Source: Nautiliaceae bacterium (GTDB lineage: Bacteria > Campylobacterota > Campylobacteria > Campylobacterales > Nautiliaceae). Taken from it: DNA of 40,715 nt. The notes beneath the pieces are model-generated. The model was not told the DNA's origin, did no database searches, and saw nothing but the letters and a program-made list of their open reading frames with translations. The stretch is from contig JALVTJ010000019.1 of the NCBI GenBank assembly GCA_027036005.1, forward strand, positions 1-40,715. The letters are read 5' to 3'. Within the stretch, counting starts at the first letter, position 1. The number at the start of each line of letters is the position of its first letter. Both the position numbers and the translations under genes were made by a program. This document shows, piece by piece, positions 9,135 through 17,570 of the stretch.

Positions 9135-10138
9135 AAATAGCACTAAGCGGACTAAACAATACGGATAATCCGGCTCCCGGAATTGGAGTTGCTAAAAGTT
9201 TGAAAGCTCACGATTTAATAGGGCTTAGTTATGATGCAAATGAGCCCGGAATTTATCAGGGACTATTTGAGAAAATTTATCTGATGCCTTATCCGAGTTT
9301 GGGATATGAAGAGTTTAAGCAAAGAATTACATATATAAAAGAAAAATCCGATATTGAAGTTATTATTCCCAATTTGGATGCGGAACTTCCTTTGTATATA
9401 AAATATCAAAAAGAAATTGAAGATTTGGGGATTAAGACTTATTTGCCAAGCCTTGAATGTTTTGAAATGCGCGATAAAAGCAAACTTTCGGAATTTAGCG
9501 AAAAGCTGGGTGTAAAACATCCTAAAACAATAAAAATAACTTCTCTTGACGATTTGATTATCGCAAGCAGATCCCTCGGGTTTCCTTTAATGGTAAAAGG
9601 AAATTATTATAAAGCATATAAAGCCTATAATTTGGATGAGGCGATAGAATATTATTATAAAATCTCAAACGAATGGGGATTTCCTCTTTTAGCTCAACAG
9701 GTAATAAACGGAGTTGAAATTAATTATGTAGGGCTTGGAGATGGAAAAGAGCTAATCGGAGGAGTTGGTATTAAAAAACTCTCAACAACGGAAATTGGAA
9801 AAGTTTGGAGTGCTGTAAGCATTGATAATAAAAATCTTTTTGAAGTTAGCAAAAAATTTGTAGAAACAATAGGTTGGAAGGGTGCATTTGAATTTGAGGC
9901 TATGAGCGATGGAAAGGATATTTATCTGATAGAAATAAATCCGAGATTTCCGGCTTGGGTGCATTTTGCAACAATGCTTGGAATTAATTTGCCTGAGATG
10001 ATGATAAAACTTATTAAAGGCGAAAAAGTAGAAAAAAAATATGATTATGCATTTGAAAAAATGTATATAAGATATGTTGAAGAAGCAATGGCTGATTTTA
10101 GAGATTTTACGACATTAATAAGCAAAAAAGAACTTTAA
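9131..10138 (+). CDS. ATP-grasp ligase, CarB/PylC-like
   Basis: 4-bp ATGA overlap with the PqqD-like gene; 'FPLMVKGNYYKAYKAYN', 'GAFEFEAMSDGKDIYLIEINPRFPAWVHFA' ATP-grasp motifs. Confidence 0.85.
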   Translation: MKIALSGLNNTDNPAPGIGVAKSLKAHDLIGLSYDANEPGIYQGLFEKIYLMPYPSLGYEEFKQRITYIKEKSDIEVIIPNLDAELPLYIKYQKEIEDLGIKTYLPSLECFEMRDKSKLSEFSEKLGVKHPKTIKITSLDDLIIASRSLGFPLMVKGNYYKAYKAYNLDEAIEYYYKISNEWGFPLLAQQVINGVEINYVGLGDGKELIGGVGIKKLSTTEIGKVWSAVSIDNKNLFEVSKKFVETIGWKGAFEFEAMSDGKDIYLIEINPRFPAWVHFATMLGINLPEMMIKLIKGEKVEKKYDYAFEKMYIRYVEEAMADFRDFTTLISKKEL

Positions 10139-10147
10139 GGAGAAAAA

Positions 10148-11488
10148 ATGAGTAAAAAATATGAAAAACCGGTAATAATAAAAGTTGATTTTACAATGGC
10201 GAGCAAATACGGAAGTCCACTTAAAACCCAAAAGGTTCGAAGTGAAATAGACGATGTAAACGTAAGGGATTTGGTGGAAAAATTCGGCTCGCCATTATTT
10301 GTGTATTCCCAAAGGGCAATTGAAAACAAATACAATGAATTTAAAGAGGCATTTACTTCAAGATATCCGGATACACAGTTTTGGTGGAGCTATAAAACGA
10401 ATTATCTTGATGCAATATGCAAAGTGTTTCATAAACTCGGAAGTAAAGCCGAGGTTGTAAGCGAATTTGAATATGAAAAAGCAAGAACTCTTGGAATTGA
10501 AGGGAAAGATATTATATTTAACGGGCCTTATAAACCAAAAGATGCACTTAAAAAAGCCGTTGAAGAAGGAGCGAAAATACATATCGATCATTGGTATGAG
10601 ATAAATGACCTTGAAGAGATTGCCAAAGAGCTTGGAAAAGAGATCCCGGTGGCTATAAGATGTAATATGAATACGGGAGTTTATCCGCAATGGAGCAGAT
10701 TCGGATTTAATATTGATAACGGCGAGGCGATGGATGCGATAAAAAGAATATTTGAAGGCAAAAAACTTATTTTAACAGGGCTTCATTCTCATATCGGAAC
10801 GTTTATGTTAAGTGCGGCGGCTTACGGAGCGGAAGTTAGAAAACTTATTGAACTTAAAAACATGATCGAAGAAAATTTCGGATACGAGATTGAATATATT
10901 GATATAGGCGGGGGATTTGCAAGCAAAAACAGACTAAAAGGTGTTTATCAATCGCCAGAAGTTATAGTTCCGAGTGCTGATGAATATGCAGAGGCTATTA
11001 CCAATGCTATTTTTGAATTTAACAAAGGAAAACTTCCTAAGCTTTATCTTGAAACTGGTAGGGCATTAATTGACGAAGCAGGGTATCTGCTTACAAGTGT
11101 GTGGGCAGGCAAAAGAATGCCTGATGGCAAAAAAAGTTATATTGTAGATGCGGGAGTAAATCTGCTTTATACTGCGTTTTGGTATAATTTCGATATAGCC
11201 CTTGATAAAAGATATGAAGGACTTAATGAACCTTCAATGATAAATGGACCGCTTTGTATGAATATTGATGTTATTTCCGAAAATATTATGCTACCGCCTC
11301 TAAATAGAGGGAGTGTTTTAAGTATTTGGCCGGTTGGAGCTTATAATGTTACTCAATCAATGCAGTTTATCAGATATAGACCGAGAATAGTCTTAATAGA
11401 TAAAGATTCAAACCCTCATTTGATAAAGGAGGCTGACGATTTGGATTATGTCAGAGAAAAAGAGATATTGCCTGAATATTTAAAGTGA
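10148..11488 (+). CDS. Fold-type III PLP-dependent decarboxylase (diaminopimelate decarboxylase-like) with about 40-residue N-terminal extension
   Basis: 'FGSPLFVYSQRAIENKYNEF', PLP lysine context 'WWSYKTNYLDAI', 'LHSHIGT', 'IDIGGGFA', 'LETGRALIDEAG', 'GPLCMNIDVI'. Confidence 0.88.
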   Translation: MSKKYEKPVIIKVDFTMASKYGSPLKTQKVRSEIDDVNVRDLVEKFGSPLFVYSQRAIENKYNEFKEAFTSRYPDTQFWWSYKTNYLDAICKVFHKLGSKAEVVSEFEYEKARTLGIEGKDIIFNGPYKPKDALKKAVEEGAKIHIDHWYEINDLEEIAKELGKEIPVAIRCNMNTGVYPQWSRFGFNIDNGEAMDAIKRIFEGKKLILTGLHSHIGTFMLSAAAYGAEVRKLIELKNMIEENFGYEIEYIDIGGGFASKNRLKGVYQSPEVIVPSADEYAEAITNAIFEFNKGKLPKLYLETGRALIDEAGYLLTSVWAGKRMPDGKKSYIVDAGVNLLYTAFWYNFDIALDKRYEGLNEPSMINGPLCMNIDVISENIMLPPLNRGSVLSIWPVGAYNVTQSMQFIRYRPRIVLIDKDSNPHLIKEADDLDYVREKEILPEYLK

Positions 11489-11492
11489 GCTA

Positions 11493-13496
11493 ATGGATAA
11501 AATAAAGCTTTTTTTCAAACCCTATGTTTCAATTCTTTTTTTAAGGGATTTTAAGGCTGGGTTTGTTTTGTTTTTGCTCTCTTTTTTACTTCCGAGTGTG
11601 GGTTTGCTTGGAATTGTAGCAATTATTTCAACTATTGCTTTTGCGGAAATTGCAGGTGTAAGAGAGCATTATTTAAAATACGGATTTTATTTATATAACT
11701 CTTTACTTGTCGGAATGGGTGTGGGGTATTTTTTTGATGTTAGTTTATTAAGTGTTATTTTAACGTCCATATTAGCGGTTTTGACATTTTTAATCTCTTT
11801 CGGATTAAATAGAATGTTTATCAATTTTGCCCTGCCTATACTCTCTTTTCCTTTCGCAATTGTAAGTATGCTTTTTTATTTGGCAAGTTTAAAATATAAT
11901 TCCTTAGTTACAAATATTTTACACAGAGTTCCTTTATTTGATATGAATTTGCCGTTTAGTGCGTTTTTCAAATCGATGGGAACGATTTTTTTCCTGCCTT
12001 ATAATATAGCCGGTTTAATTATTTCGTTGATTATTCTTTTTTATTCGAGAATTTTGTTTTTTTTAGCCGTAATAGGATTTATTGCGGGAGTTTGGGTTCA
12101 TTCTTTTTTTATACCTTTTAATGCGTCTTTAAATTCTTTTTATAATTTTAATTTTATTTTAATTTCGATGGCTTTGGGCGGAATATTTTTAATTCCTAAT
12201 ATCAGAAGTTATGTTATAGCTATAATTGCCGTTATTTTATCCGTAATTTTAATTGATGCTTTTGTTGTGTTTTTTAATCTTTATTTACTTCCTGTTTATA
12301 CGCTTCCTTTTAATATGATAACTACTCTTTTTATTTTGCTTGCAAGTATCGGGTATAAATATTTCAATTATTTCATTAAGGGAACTCCTGAAAAATCGCT
12401 TGAATATTATCTTTCAAACATTTTCAGATTCGGCGGAAAAGATATTAAAATAAATCTACCTTTTTCAGGTAAATGGAGTGTATATCAGGCGTTTGACGAT
12501 GAATGGACGCATAAGGGGGAGTATAAATATGCTTATGATTTTGTTATTAAAATAAACAATAAAACACATCAAAACGAAGGGACATTGTTGGAGGATTATT
12601 ATGCCTTTGGCGAGCCGGTTCTCGCTCCTATTAGCGGATATGTGGTTGCAATGAGAGATGATTTGGAAGATAATTTTATAGGGAATGTGGATAGAATAAA
12701 TAATTGGGGTAATTACATCATTATAAAAAGTTTAGACGGAACTTTTTATGTTGAAATTTCACACTTAATGAAAAATTCAATTACCGTTAAGGTAGGTGAT
12801 TATGTTCAAATGGGTCAAATTATTGGAAAATGCGGTAACAGCGGTTATTCTCCCGAACCTCACATACATATACAAGTTCAATTCTCACCTGTTCTAGGAA
12901 GTAAAACCGTGCCTTTTAAATTTATGGATTATATAAAAGGAAATAAGCTTTATTATTATTCTCTGCCGAAAAAAGACGAAGAGATAGAAGCGACAATCGT
13001 AGATAAAACAATTAGAATAAGGTTTAATTTTATTCTTGATGATAGTTTTATTTATGAAATATATGAAAATAATGAAAAAATAGATGAAATAAAATTCAGC
13101 GTTAAAATGAACGAAAAAGGAGAATTTTATTTTACGGATGGAGAAAACAGATTATATTTTTATTTAAGCGAAAAGATGTTTTATTTTTATGAATACGACG
13201 GAGGGAAAAGTTATTTAAAAGAAATTTTTAAACTCTCTCCCAGAATTCCTTTAATAAACAAAAATATAGTATATAAAGATATTTTGCCTGTAAATATTAT
13301 TAAAGGATTTGAAAAATATTTGATTGAATTTTTACTCTCATTTAATTATAATTTATTCAATAAACCAATAGAATATGAAAAAAAGCCTTTGGAGATAGTT
13401 TCAAAATTTGGTAAAGTTACTTTTTCTTTTTATGAAAAAGGATTTAAAACGATTGAATTTAAAAATAAAAAACTTATTTTAAGGAATGAAAAATGA
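11493..13496 (+). CDS. Urea-transporter-like membrane domain fused to a C-terminal M23/LytM-like domain
   Basis: N-terminal polytopic region with 'YNSLLVGMGVGYFF' and 'LPILSFPFAIVSMLFY' (UT family-like); C-terminal 'GEPVLAPISGYVVAMRDD...NWGNYIIIKS...YVEISHLMKNSITVKVGDYVQMGQIIGKCGNSGYSPEPHIHIQ' (M23). Confidence 0.8.
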   Translation: MDKIKLFFKPYVSILFLRDFKAGFVLFLLSFLLPSVGLLGIVAIISTIAFAEIAGVREHYLKYGFYLYNSLLVGMGVGYFFDVSLLSVILTSILAVLTFLISFGLNRMFINFALPILSFPFAIVSMLFYLASLKYNSLVTNILHRVPLFDMNLPFSAFFKSMGTIFFLPYNIAGLIISLIILFYSRILFFLAVIGFIAGVWVHSFFIPFNASLNSFYNFNFILISMALGGIFLIPNIRSYVIAIIAVILSVILIDAFVVFFNLYLLPVYTLPFNMITTLFILLASIGYKYFNYFIKGTPEKSLEYYLSNIFRFGGKDIKINLPFSGKWSVYQAFDDEWTHKGEYKYAYDFVIKINNKTHQNEGTLLEDYYAFGEPVLAPISGYVVAMRDDLEDNFIGNVDRINNWGNYIIIKSLDGTFYVEISHLMKNSITVKVGDYVQMGQIIGKCGNSGYSPEPHIHIQVQFSPVLGSKTVPFKFMDYIKGNKLYYYSLPKKDEEIEATIVDKTIRIRFNFILDDSFIYEIYENNEKIDEIKFSVKMNEKGEFYFTDGENRLYFYLSEKMFYFYEYDGGKSYLKEIFKLSPRIPLINKNIVYKDILPVNIIKGFEKYLIEFLLSFNYNLFNKPIEYEKKPLEIVSKFGKVTFSFYEKGFKTIEFKNKKLILRNEK

Positions 13497-14089
13497 AAAA
13501 GTTAATTGTTTTTTTGGCTGTTTTTTTATTTGCATTTTCCAATAAAGATATTCAACAAATCTATTATAAATCCTATAATTATGAAAAAATGGGGGATTAT
13601 AAAGACGCTATTAAAATATTAATTCCTCTTTATAATAAATATCCAAAAGGCTATACGATTAATTTAAGACTCGGATGGCTTTTTTATTTGAATAAAGATT
13701 ATATAAATTCAATAAAACATTATCAAAAAGCTTCTTTGGTTATGCCTTATTCTGTTGAACCTAAACTAGGTCTTATGAGGGATTATATTGCTATGCAGAA
13801 TTATAAAAACGCTTTAAAAGTAGGTAATTTGATTTTAAGAGAGGATTATTACAATTATTATGGCAATTATTATGAAATATTGGCTTTAAAAGGGATAAAA
13901 GATTATAAAAACGCTTTAAAAATAACAAATAGAATGTTGACTCTTTATCCGACATCGGTTTTATATTTAAATTCTCTGGGTGAAATTTATTATGTAAGCT
14001 CTAAAAAAGATTTGGCAAAAAAAATATTTGAAGATGTATTGATACTTGATCCTAATAATGTTTTTGCAAAGAGTTATATTCAAAAATGA
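13493..14089 (+). CDS. Secreted/periplasmic TPR-repeat protein
   Basis: N-terminal signal-like 'MKKLIVFLAVFLFAFS'; TPR-like helices 'YKDAIKILIPLYNKYPKGYTINLRLGWLFYLNKDYINSIKHYQKASLVMP'; 4-bp overlaps with both neighbours. Confidence 0.78.
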   Translation: MKKLIVFLAVFLFAFSNKDIQQIYYKSYNYEKMGDYKDAIKILIPLYNKYPKGYTINLRLGWLFYLNKDYINSIKHYQKASLVMPYSVEPKLGLMRDYIAMQNYKNALKVGNLILREDYYNYYGNYYEILALKGIKDYKNALKITNRMLTLYPTSVLYLNSLGEIYYVSSKKDLAKKIFEDVLILDPNNVFAKSYIQK

Positions 14090-14679
14090 GGATTTTAATA
14101 TTTGGAGTTGAATTTGAGTGCAGTGATTTCGAATGCAAATATGTTTTTGATGAAGAAAAATTTTTTAATGAAATTTTATTTAAACATTATGAAGTTTTGA
14201 TTATAAATTTTGATTTTTTATCATCTTTTTTGGAAGTTAACAAATTTTTTAAAGGAATGGTTATTTTTATTTATACTTTTGCCGATAGACTTATATATAA
14301 AAGAGCTTTGGAGGTTGGAGATTATTTTTATACATTTGAAGAAACATGGGAAATACCTTACAGACTTAGATATATTTCAAAAAAAATATTAAATCGAAAA
14401 AGCGATATTTTTGTTTTTAACGATTTGGTTTTTAACCTTAAAACAAAAGAGTTATACAAAAACAGAGTCAATATTAAACTCTCTCCTGCTGAAAGAGATG
14501 TTTTGAAATTGCTTATAGAAAATAAAAACAGATTTCTCTCAAAGGAATTTATTGTGGAAAATAGTGAAAATATTGATAATATTTCAAGTATAAAAGTTAT
14601 AATTTCAAATCTTAGAAAAACAGGGTTTGAGATTGATAATCAAAAAAATTTAGGATATAAAATTAAAATAAAGGAGTAA
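14086..14679 (+). CDS. Winged-helix (OmpR/PhoB-type) regulator with degenerate receiver-like N-terminus
   Basis: C-terminal 'KLSPAERDVLKLLIENKNRFLSKEFIVEN....ISSIKVIISNLRKTGFEIDNQKNLGYKI' is a trans_reg_C-like wHTH; N-terminus lacks canonical acidic cluster/phospho-Asp. Confidence 0.75.
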   Translation: MRILIFGVEFECSDFECKYVFDEEKFFNEILFKHYEVLIINFDFLSSFLEVNKFFKGMVIFIYTFADRLIYKRALEVGDYFYTFEETWEIPYRLRYISKKILNRKSDIFVFNDLVFNLKTKELYKNRVNIKLSPAERDVLKLLIENKNRFLSKEFIVENSENIDNISSIKVIISNLRKTGFEIDNQKNLGYKIKIKE

Positions 14680-14681
14680 AA

Positions 14682-15515
14682 ATGAAAAAATTACTTTCAA
14701 TCGCTTTACTTGCGAGTTTGGGTTTTAGTGCAGAATTTACTTTGATGCCTTATGGTAGTTATATCAATTATTCGGGTTCTAGTAAAGATAATGCAAAACT
14801 TGGCGGAATTTATTTAAGCTGCTTTAATTCTCCTTTTAAATTAGAAACCGACGGAGAATTTTTAAAAATAAATTACAAAGACGGAATTGCTAATTATTAT
14901 CAAAGAGATTTGACATTTATAGGGCATTATTATATCGGGGACAATTATGAAGTGCATGCAGGTATTCATAATATTTTTATTACGCAAGCAGATAATCCCA
15001 ATCATTATCAAAAAGTTTTATTTGGAGGTGTTTTATATTATAAATATTTGAAATACAATACTGGAATTGATTATTATTATTCCGATTATAGTGGATTTGA
15101 TGTTAAGCAGATAACTCCTAAATTGGGATTTAATTTCGGTAATTATTATTCATATACAGGCTCTTTTTATGCAGAGGCAAAAGTTAATTATATTAATATT
15201 TCAGATAAAACAAAAGCCGGAACTCCGGATGATAATTATTGGAATACCGATTTAAAACTTTCTAATTTCCAAGGTCCATGGACTACAACTTTAAAAGCTT
15301 CTCTTGGTAAATATGCTTATAAAGTGGCAAACGGGGGATTTGTGGTTTATAATTTGGGTGATGAATACAAATACTCTTACGGCATAGATATAAATTATGC
15401 CCTTTCAAAACAAAACAGTATTAAAGCCGGATTTACAAGAAGTAAATTTGATGAATCTGATAATAACGATTGTTACTCAAATACATTTTTGGTTTCGTTT
15501 GTTACTTCTTTTTAA
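14682..15515 (+). CDS. Predicted outer-membrane beta-barrel protein
   Basis: Signal peptide 'MKKLLSIALLASLGFSAEF', alternating aromatic/polar strands, C-terminal Phe ('FVTSF'). Confidence 0.65.
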   Translation: MKKLLSIALLASLGFSAEFTLMPYGSYINYSGSSKDNAKLGGIYLSCFNSPFKLETDGEFLKINYKDGIANYYQRDLTFIGHYYIGDNYEVHAGIHNIFITQADNPNHYQKVLFGGVLYYKYLKYNTGIDYYYSDYSGFDVKQITPKLGFNFGNYYSYTGSFYAEAKVNYINISDKTKAGTPDDNYWNTDLKLSNFQGPWTTTLKASLGKYAYKVANGGFVVYNLGDEYKYSYGIDINYALSKQNSIKAGFTRSKFDESDNNDCYSNTFLVSFVTSF

Positions 15516-16132
15516 TGAGAGGTTTTATTTTAAATACGGTTAGAGTAAGAGACGAGGATTTAATTGTCAGGATTTTAACAAAAAAAGAAATTTTAACGCT
15601 TTACAGATTTTACGGAAGTCGGCATTCTTATATAAATGTCGGATATCTAATAGATTTTACGGTTGAAGAGAGCCCGAAAGCCACTATCAAAAGACTTAGA
15701 AACGTAACTCAAATTCCTTTTTCTTTTCTTTTTGATTTGGAAAAAATGTTAAATTATAAAATTTTTTTAAATCTTTTTAATAAACATTTAAGCGATATAA
15801 CAAAAATAGATGATTTTTATTACAATCTGCTCATTGATATCGTAAATGATCTGGAAAAAAGGGATTCGAAAAGATTTTTATTGGAGAGCTATGTAAAACT
15901 GCTCGAAAAGGAGGGAAGACTTCATAAGGATTTTATCTGTTTTTTGTGTGAAAAGGAGATAAAGGGAAATATTGCACTTGCAAGAGCCTTTTTGCCTGCA
16001 CATGAAAAATGTATATACGAAAAAGGTTTTGATAAAGAAAAAATCAAAGAACTTTTTGAAAATAAAAAAAGTCTGCTTTTTAATGATGAGGAAATAGAGA
16101 AACTTTGGAAAATAATGAATTTAGGATTTTAA
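15515..16132 (+). CDS. recO: Recombination/repair protein RecO, Campylobacterota type
   Basis: Start taken at the TAATG overlap (15515) rather than ORF start 15470; 'MRGFILNTVRVRDEDLIVRILTKKEILTLYRFYGSRHSYINVGYLIDFTVE' and C-terminal Cys/His cluster 'FICFLCEKEIKGNIALARAFLPAHEKC'. Confidence 0.82.
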   Translation: MRGFILNTVRVRDEDLIVRILTKKEILTLYRFYGSRHSYINVGYLIDFTVEESPKATIKRLRNVTQIPFSFLFDLEKMLNYKIFLNLFNKHLSDITKIDDFYYNLLIDIVNDLEKRDSKRFLLESYVKLLEKEGRLHKDFICFLCEKEIKGNIALARAFLPAHEKCIYEKGFDKEKIKELFENKKSLLFNDEEIEKLWKIMNLGF

Positions 16133-16194
16133 GTATGGTAGATGGGCAAATGAGGGATGAGGGAAAAGAGGATAAATGTTAAAAAGGAAATAGT

Positions 16195-17334
16195 ATGAAA
16201 GTTTTAGTTGTGGGTGCTGGGATTATCGGGATGAGTTTAGCATACGAATGGCAAAAAAGAAATCCCAATGACGAAATTATAATTATTGATAAAGAAGCAC
16301 ACGAAGCTTTTCACGCAAGCGGTAAAAACAGCGGAATTCTACATGCCGGGTTTTATTATAACGCCGATTCTCTAAAAGCTAAGCTTACTGCTCTTGGTAA
16401 TAGAAGAATGAAAGAATTTTGCAAAAGCAAAAATATAAAAATCAATGAAACCGGGAAATTGGTTGTAGCTAAGAATGAAAATGAGCTTAAAATTTTAAAC
16501 GAGCTTGCAAAAAGGAGTGTATTAAACTCAGCCGGAGCGTATTTGATAACGGAAAAAGAGGCAAAAAAAATCGATCCTAATGCAAAAACATATAAATTCG
16601 CTCTTTATTCACCTAATACGGCAAGCGTTAACCCAAGAGAAGTATGCCGAGTGTTGCGTAAGGATTTGCAAAGCAGGGGAGTTAAATTTATTTTTAATAT
16701 GCCTTTTGAAAAATATAAAGCAAGCTTTGATTTTTTAATAAACGCCGCAGGACTTTATGCCGATAAAATTGCTCATAAGTTTAACATGGGGCTTAATTAT
16801 ACGGTTATTCCTTTTAAGGGTTTGTATCTTAAATATTTTGGGAATGATAAAATCAAAACCCAAATTTATCCCGTGCCTAATATCAAAAATCCGTTTTTGG
16901 GAATTCATTTTACTTTGATGGCAGATGAAACGATAAAAATTGGACCTACTGCAATTCCTGCTTTTTGGAGAGAAAATTATGCAAGATTAGATAGATTTAA
17001 TTTTAAAGAAATGATTGAAATTTTGGGGATTGAAACCAAAATGTTTTTAAAACACAAATGGTTCAGGGATTTGGCTTTTTATGAAATAAGATATTATTTG
17101 CCTGAAAATTTAATAAATGAAGCAAAAAAGCTTGTTTATAAATTAAGAGGAAATTTTAAATCTTATCCTCCGGGAATAAGAGCCCAGCTTGTAGATATTA
17201 GAGATTATAGTTTGGTTATGGATTTTTTAATCGAAAGAAAAGAAAATCAAATTCATATACTAAATGCTGTCTCTCCTGCATTTACGGCAAGTTTTGCATT
17301 TGGGGAATATGTTTTGGAAAAATTGAAAATGTAA
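16195..17334 (+). CDS. lhgO: L-2-hydroxyglutarate oxidase-like FAD-dependent oxidoreductase
   Basis: 'MKVLVVGAGIIGMSLAYEWQKRNP', 'HASGKNSGILHAGFYYNADSLKAKL', 'INAAGLYADKIAHKF', 'PFKGLYL'. Confidence 0.85.
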   Translation: MKVLVVGAGIIGMSLAYEWQKRNPNDEIIIIDKEAHEAFHASGKNSGILHAGFYYNADSLKAKLTALGNRRMKEFCKSKNIKINETGKLVVAKNENELKILNELAKRSVLNSAGAYLITEKEAKKIDPNAKTYKFALYSPNTASVNPREVCRVLRKDLQSRGVKFIFNMPFEKYKASFDFLINAAGLYADKIAHKFNMGLNYTVIPFKGLYLKYFGNDKIKTQIYPVPNIKNPFLGIHFTLMADETIKIGPTAIPAFWRENYARLDRFNFKEMIEILGIETKMFLKHKWFRDLAFYEIRYYLPENLINEAKKLVYKLRGNFKSYPPGIRAQLVDIRDYSLVMDFLIERKENQIHILNAVSPAFTASFAFGEYVLEKLKM

Positions 17335-17369
17335 AAAGGAAAATGTAAAATTATGTTAAAATTGAAAAA
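17322..17369. repeat. Dispersed-repeat copy at the lhgO-like/small ORF junction
   Basis: 'aattgaaaatgtaaaaaggaaaatgtaaaattatgttaaaattg' spanning the lhgO stop. Confidence 0.5.
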
Positions 17370-17378
17370 AGGATTTAT

Positions 17379-17570
17379 ATGGAAAAATTAAACAAAGCTA
17401 TTGAAAAAATAAACAAAGATAAAAATCTAACGGATGTTGAAAAAGCCACTGTGATTGAACATCTTAAAGAGTGGTATAATGAAAAAAAATCCATTGCTTT
17501 TTTGGAGGAAAAAATAGAGGAATGGTGGGATAAAATTTTGCCTTATTTGGATCAAGCCGGACTTATTTGA
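17379..17570 (+). CDS. Small helical protein, unknown function
   Basis: 63 aa ORF with RBS-like 'aaaaaagg' upstream; charged helical composition. Confidence 0.5.
   Translation: MEKLNKAIEKINKDKNLTDVEKATVIEHLKEWYNEKKSIAFLEEKIEEWWDKILPYLDQAGLI

Noticed and set aside
10148-11488. Naming the PLP enzyme lysA
   Set aside because: Family match is DapDC-like, but context (PqqD-like/ATP-grasp) and the N-terminal extension make lysine biosynthesis uncertain.
15470-15514. Upstream start for the recO ORF
   Set aside because: Would overlap the OM-barrel CDS by 46 bp; the ATG at 15515 in a TAATG overlap matches the RecO N-terminus.
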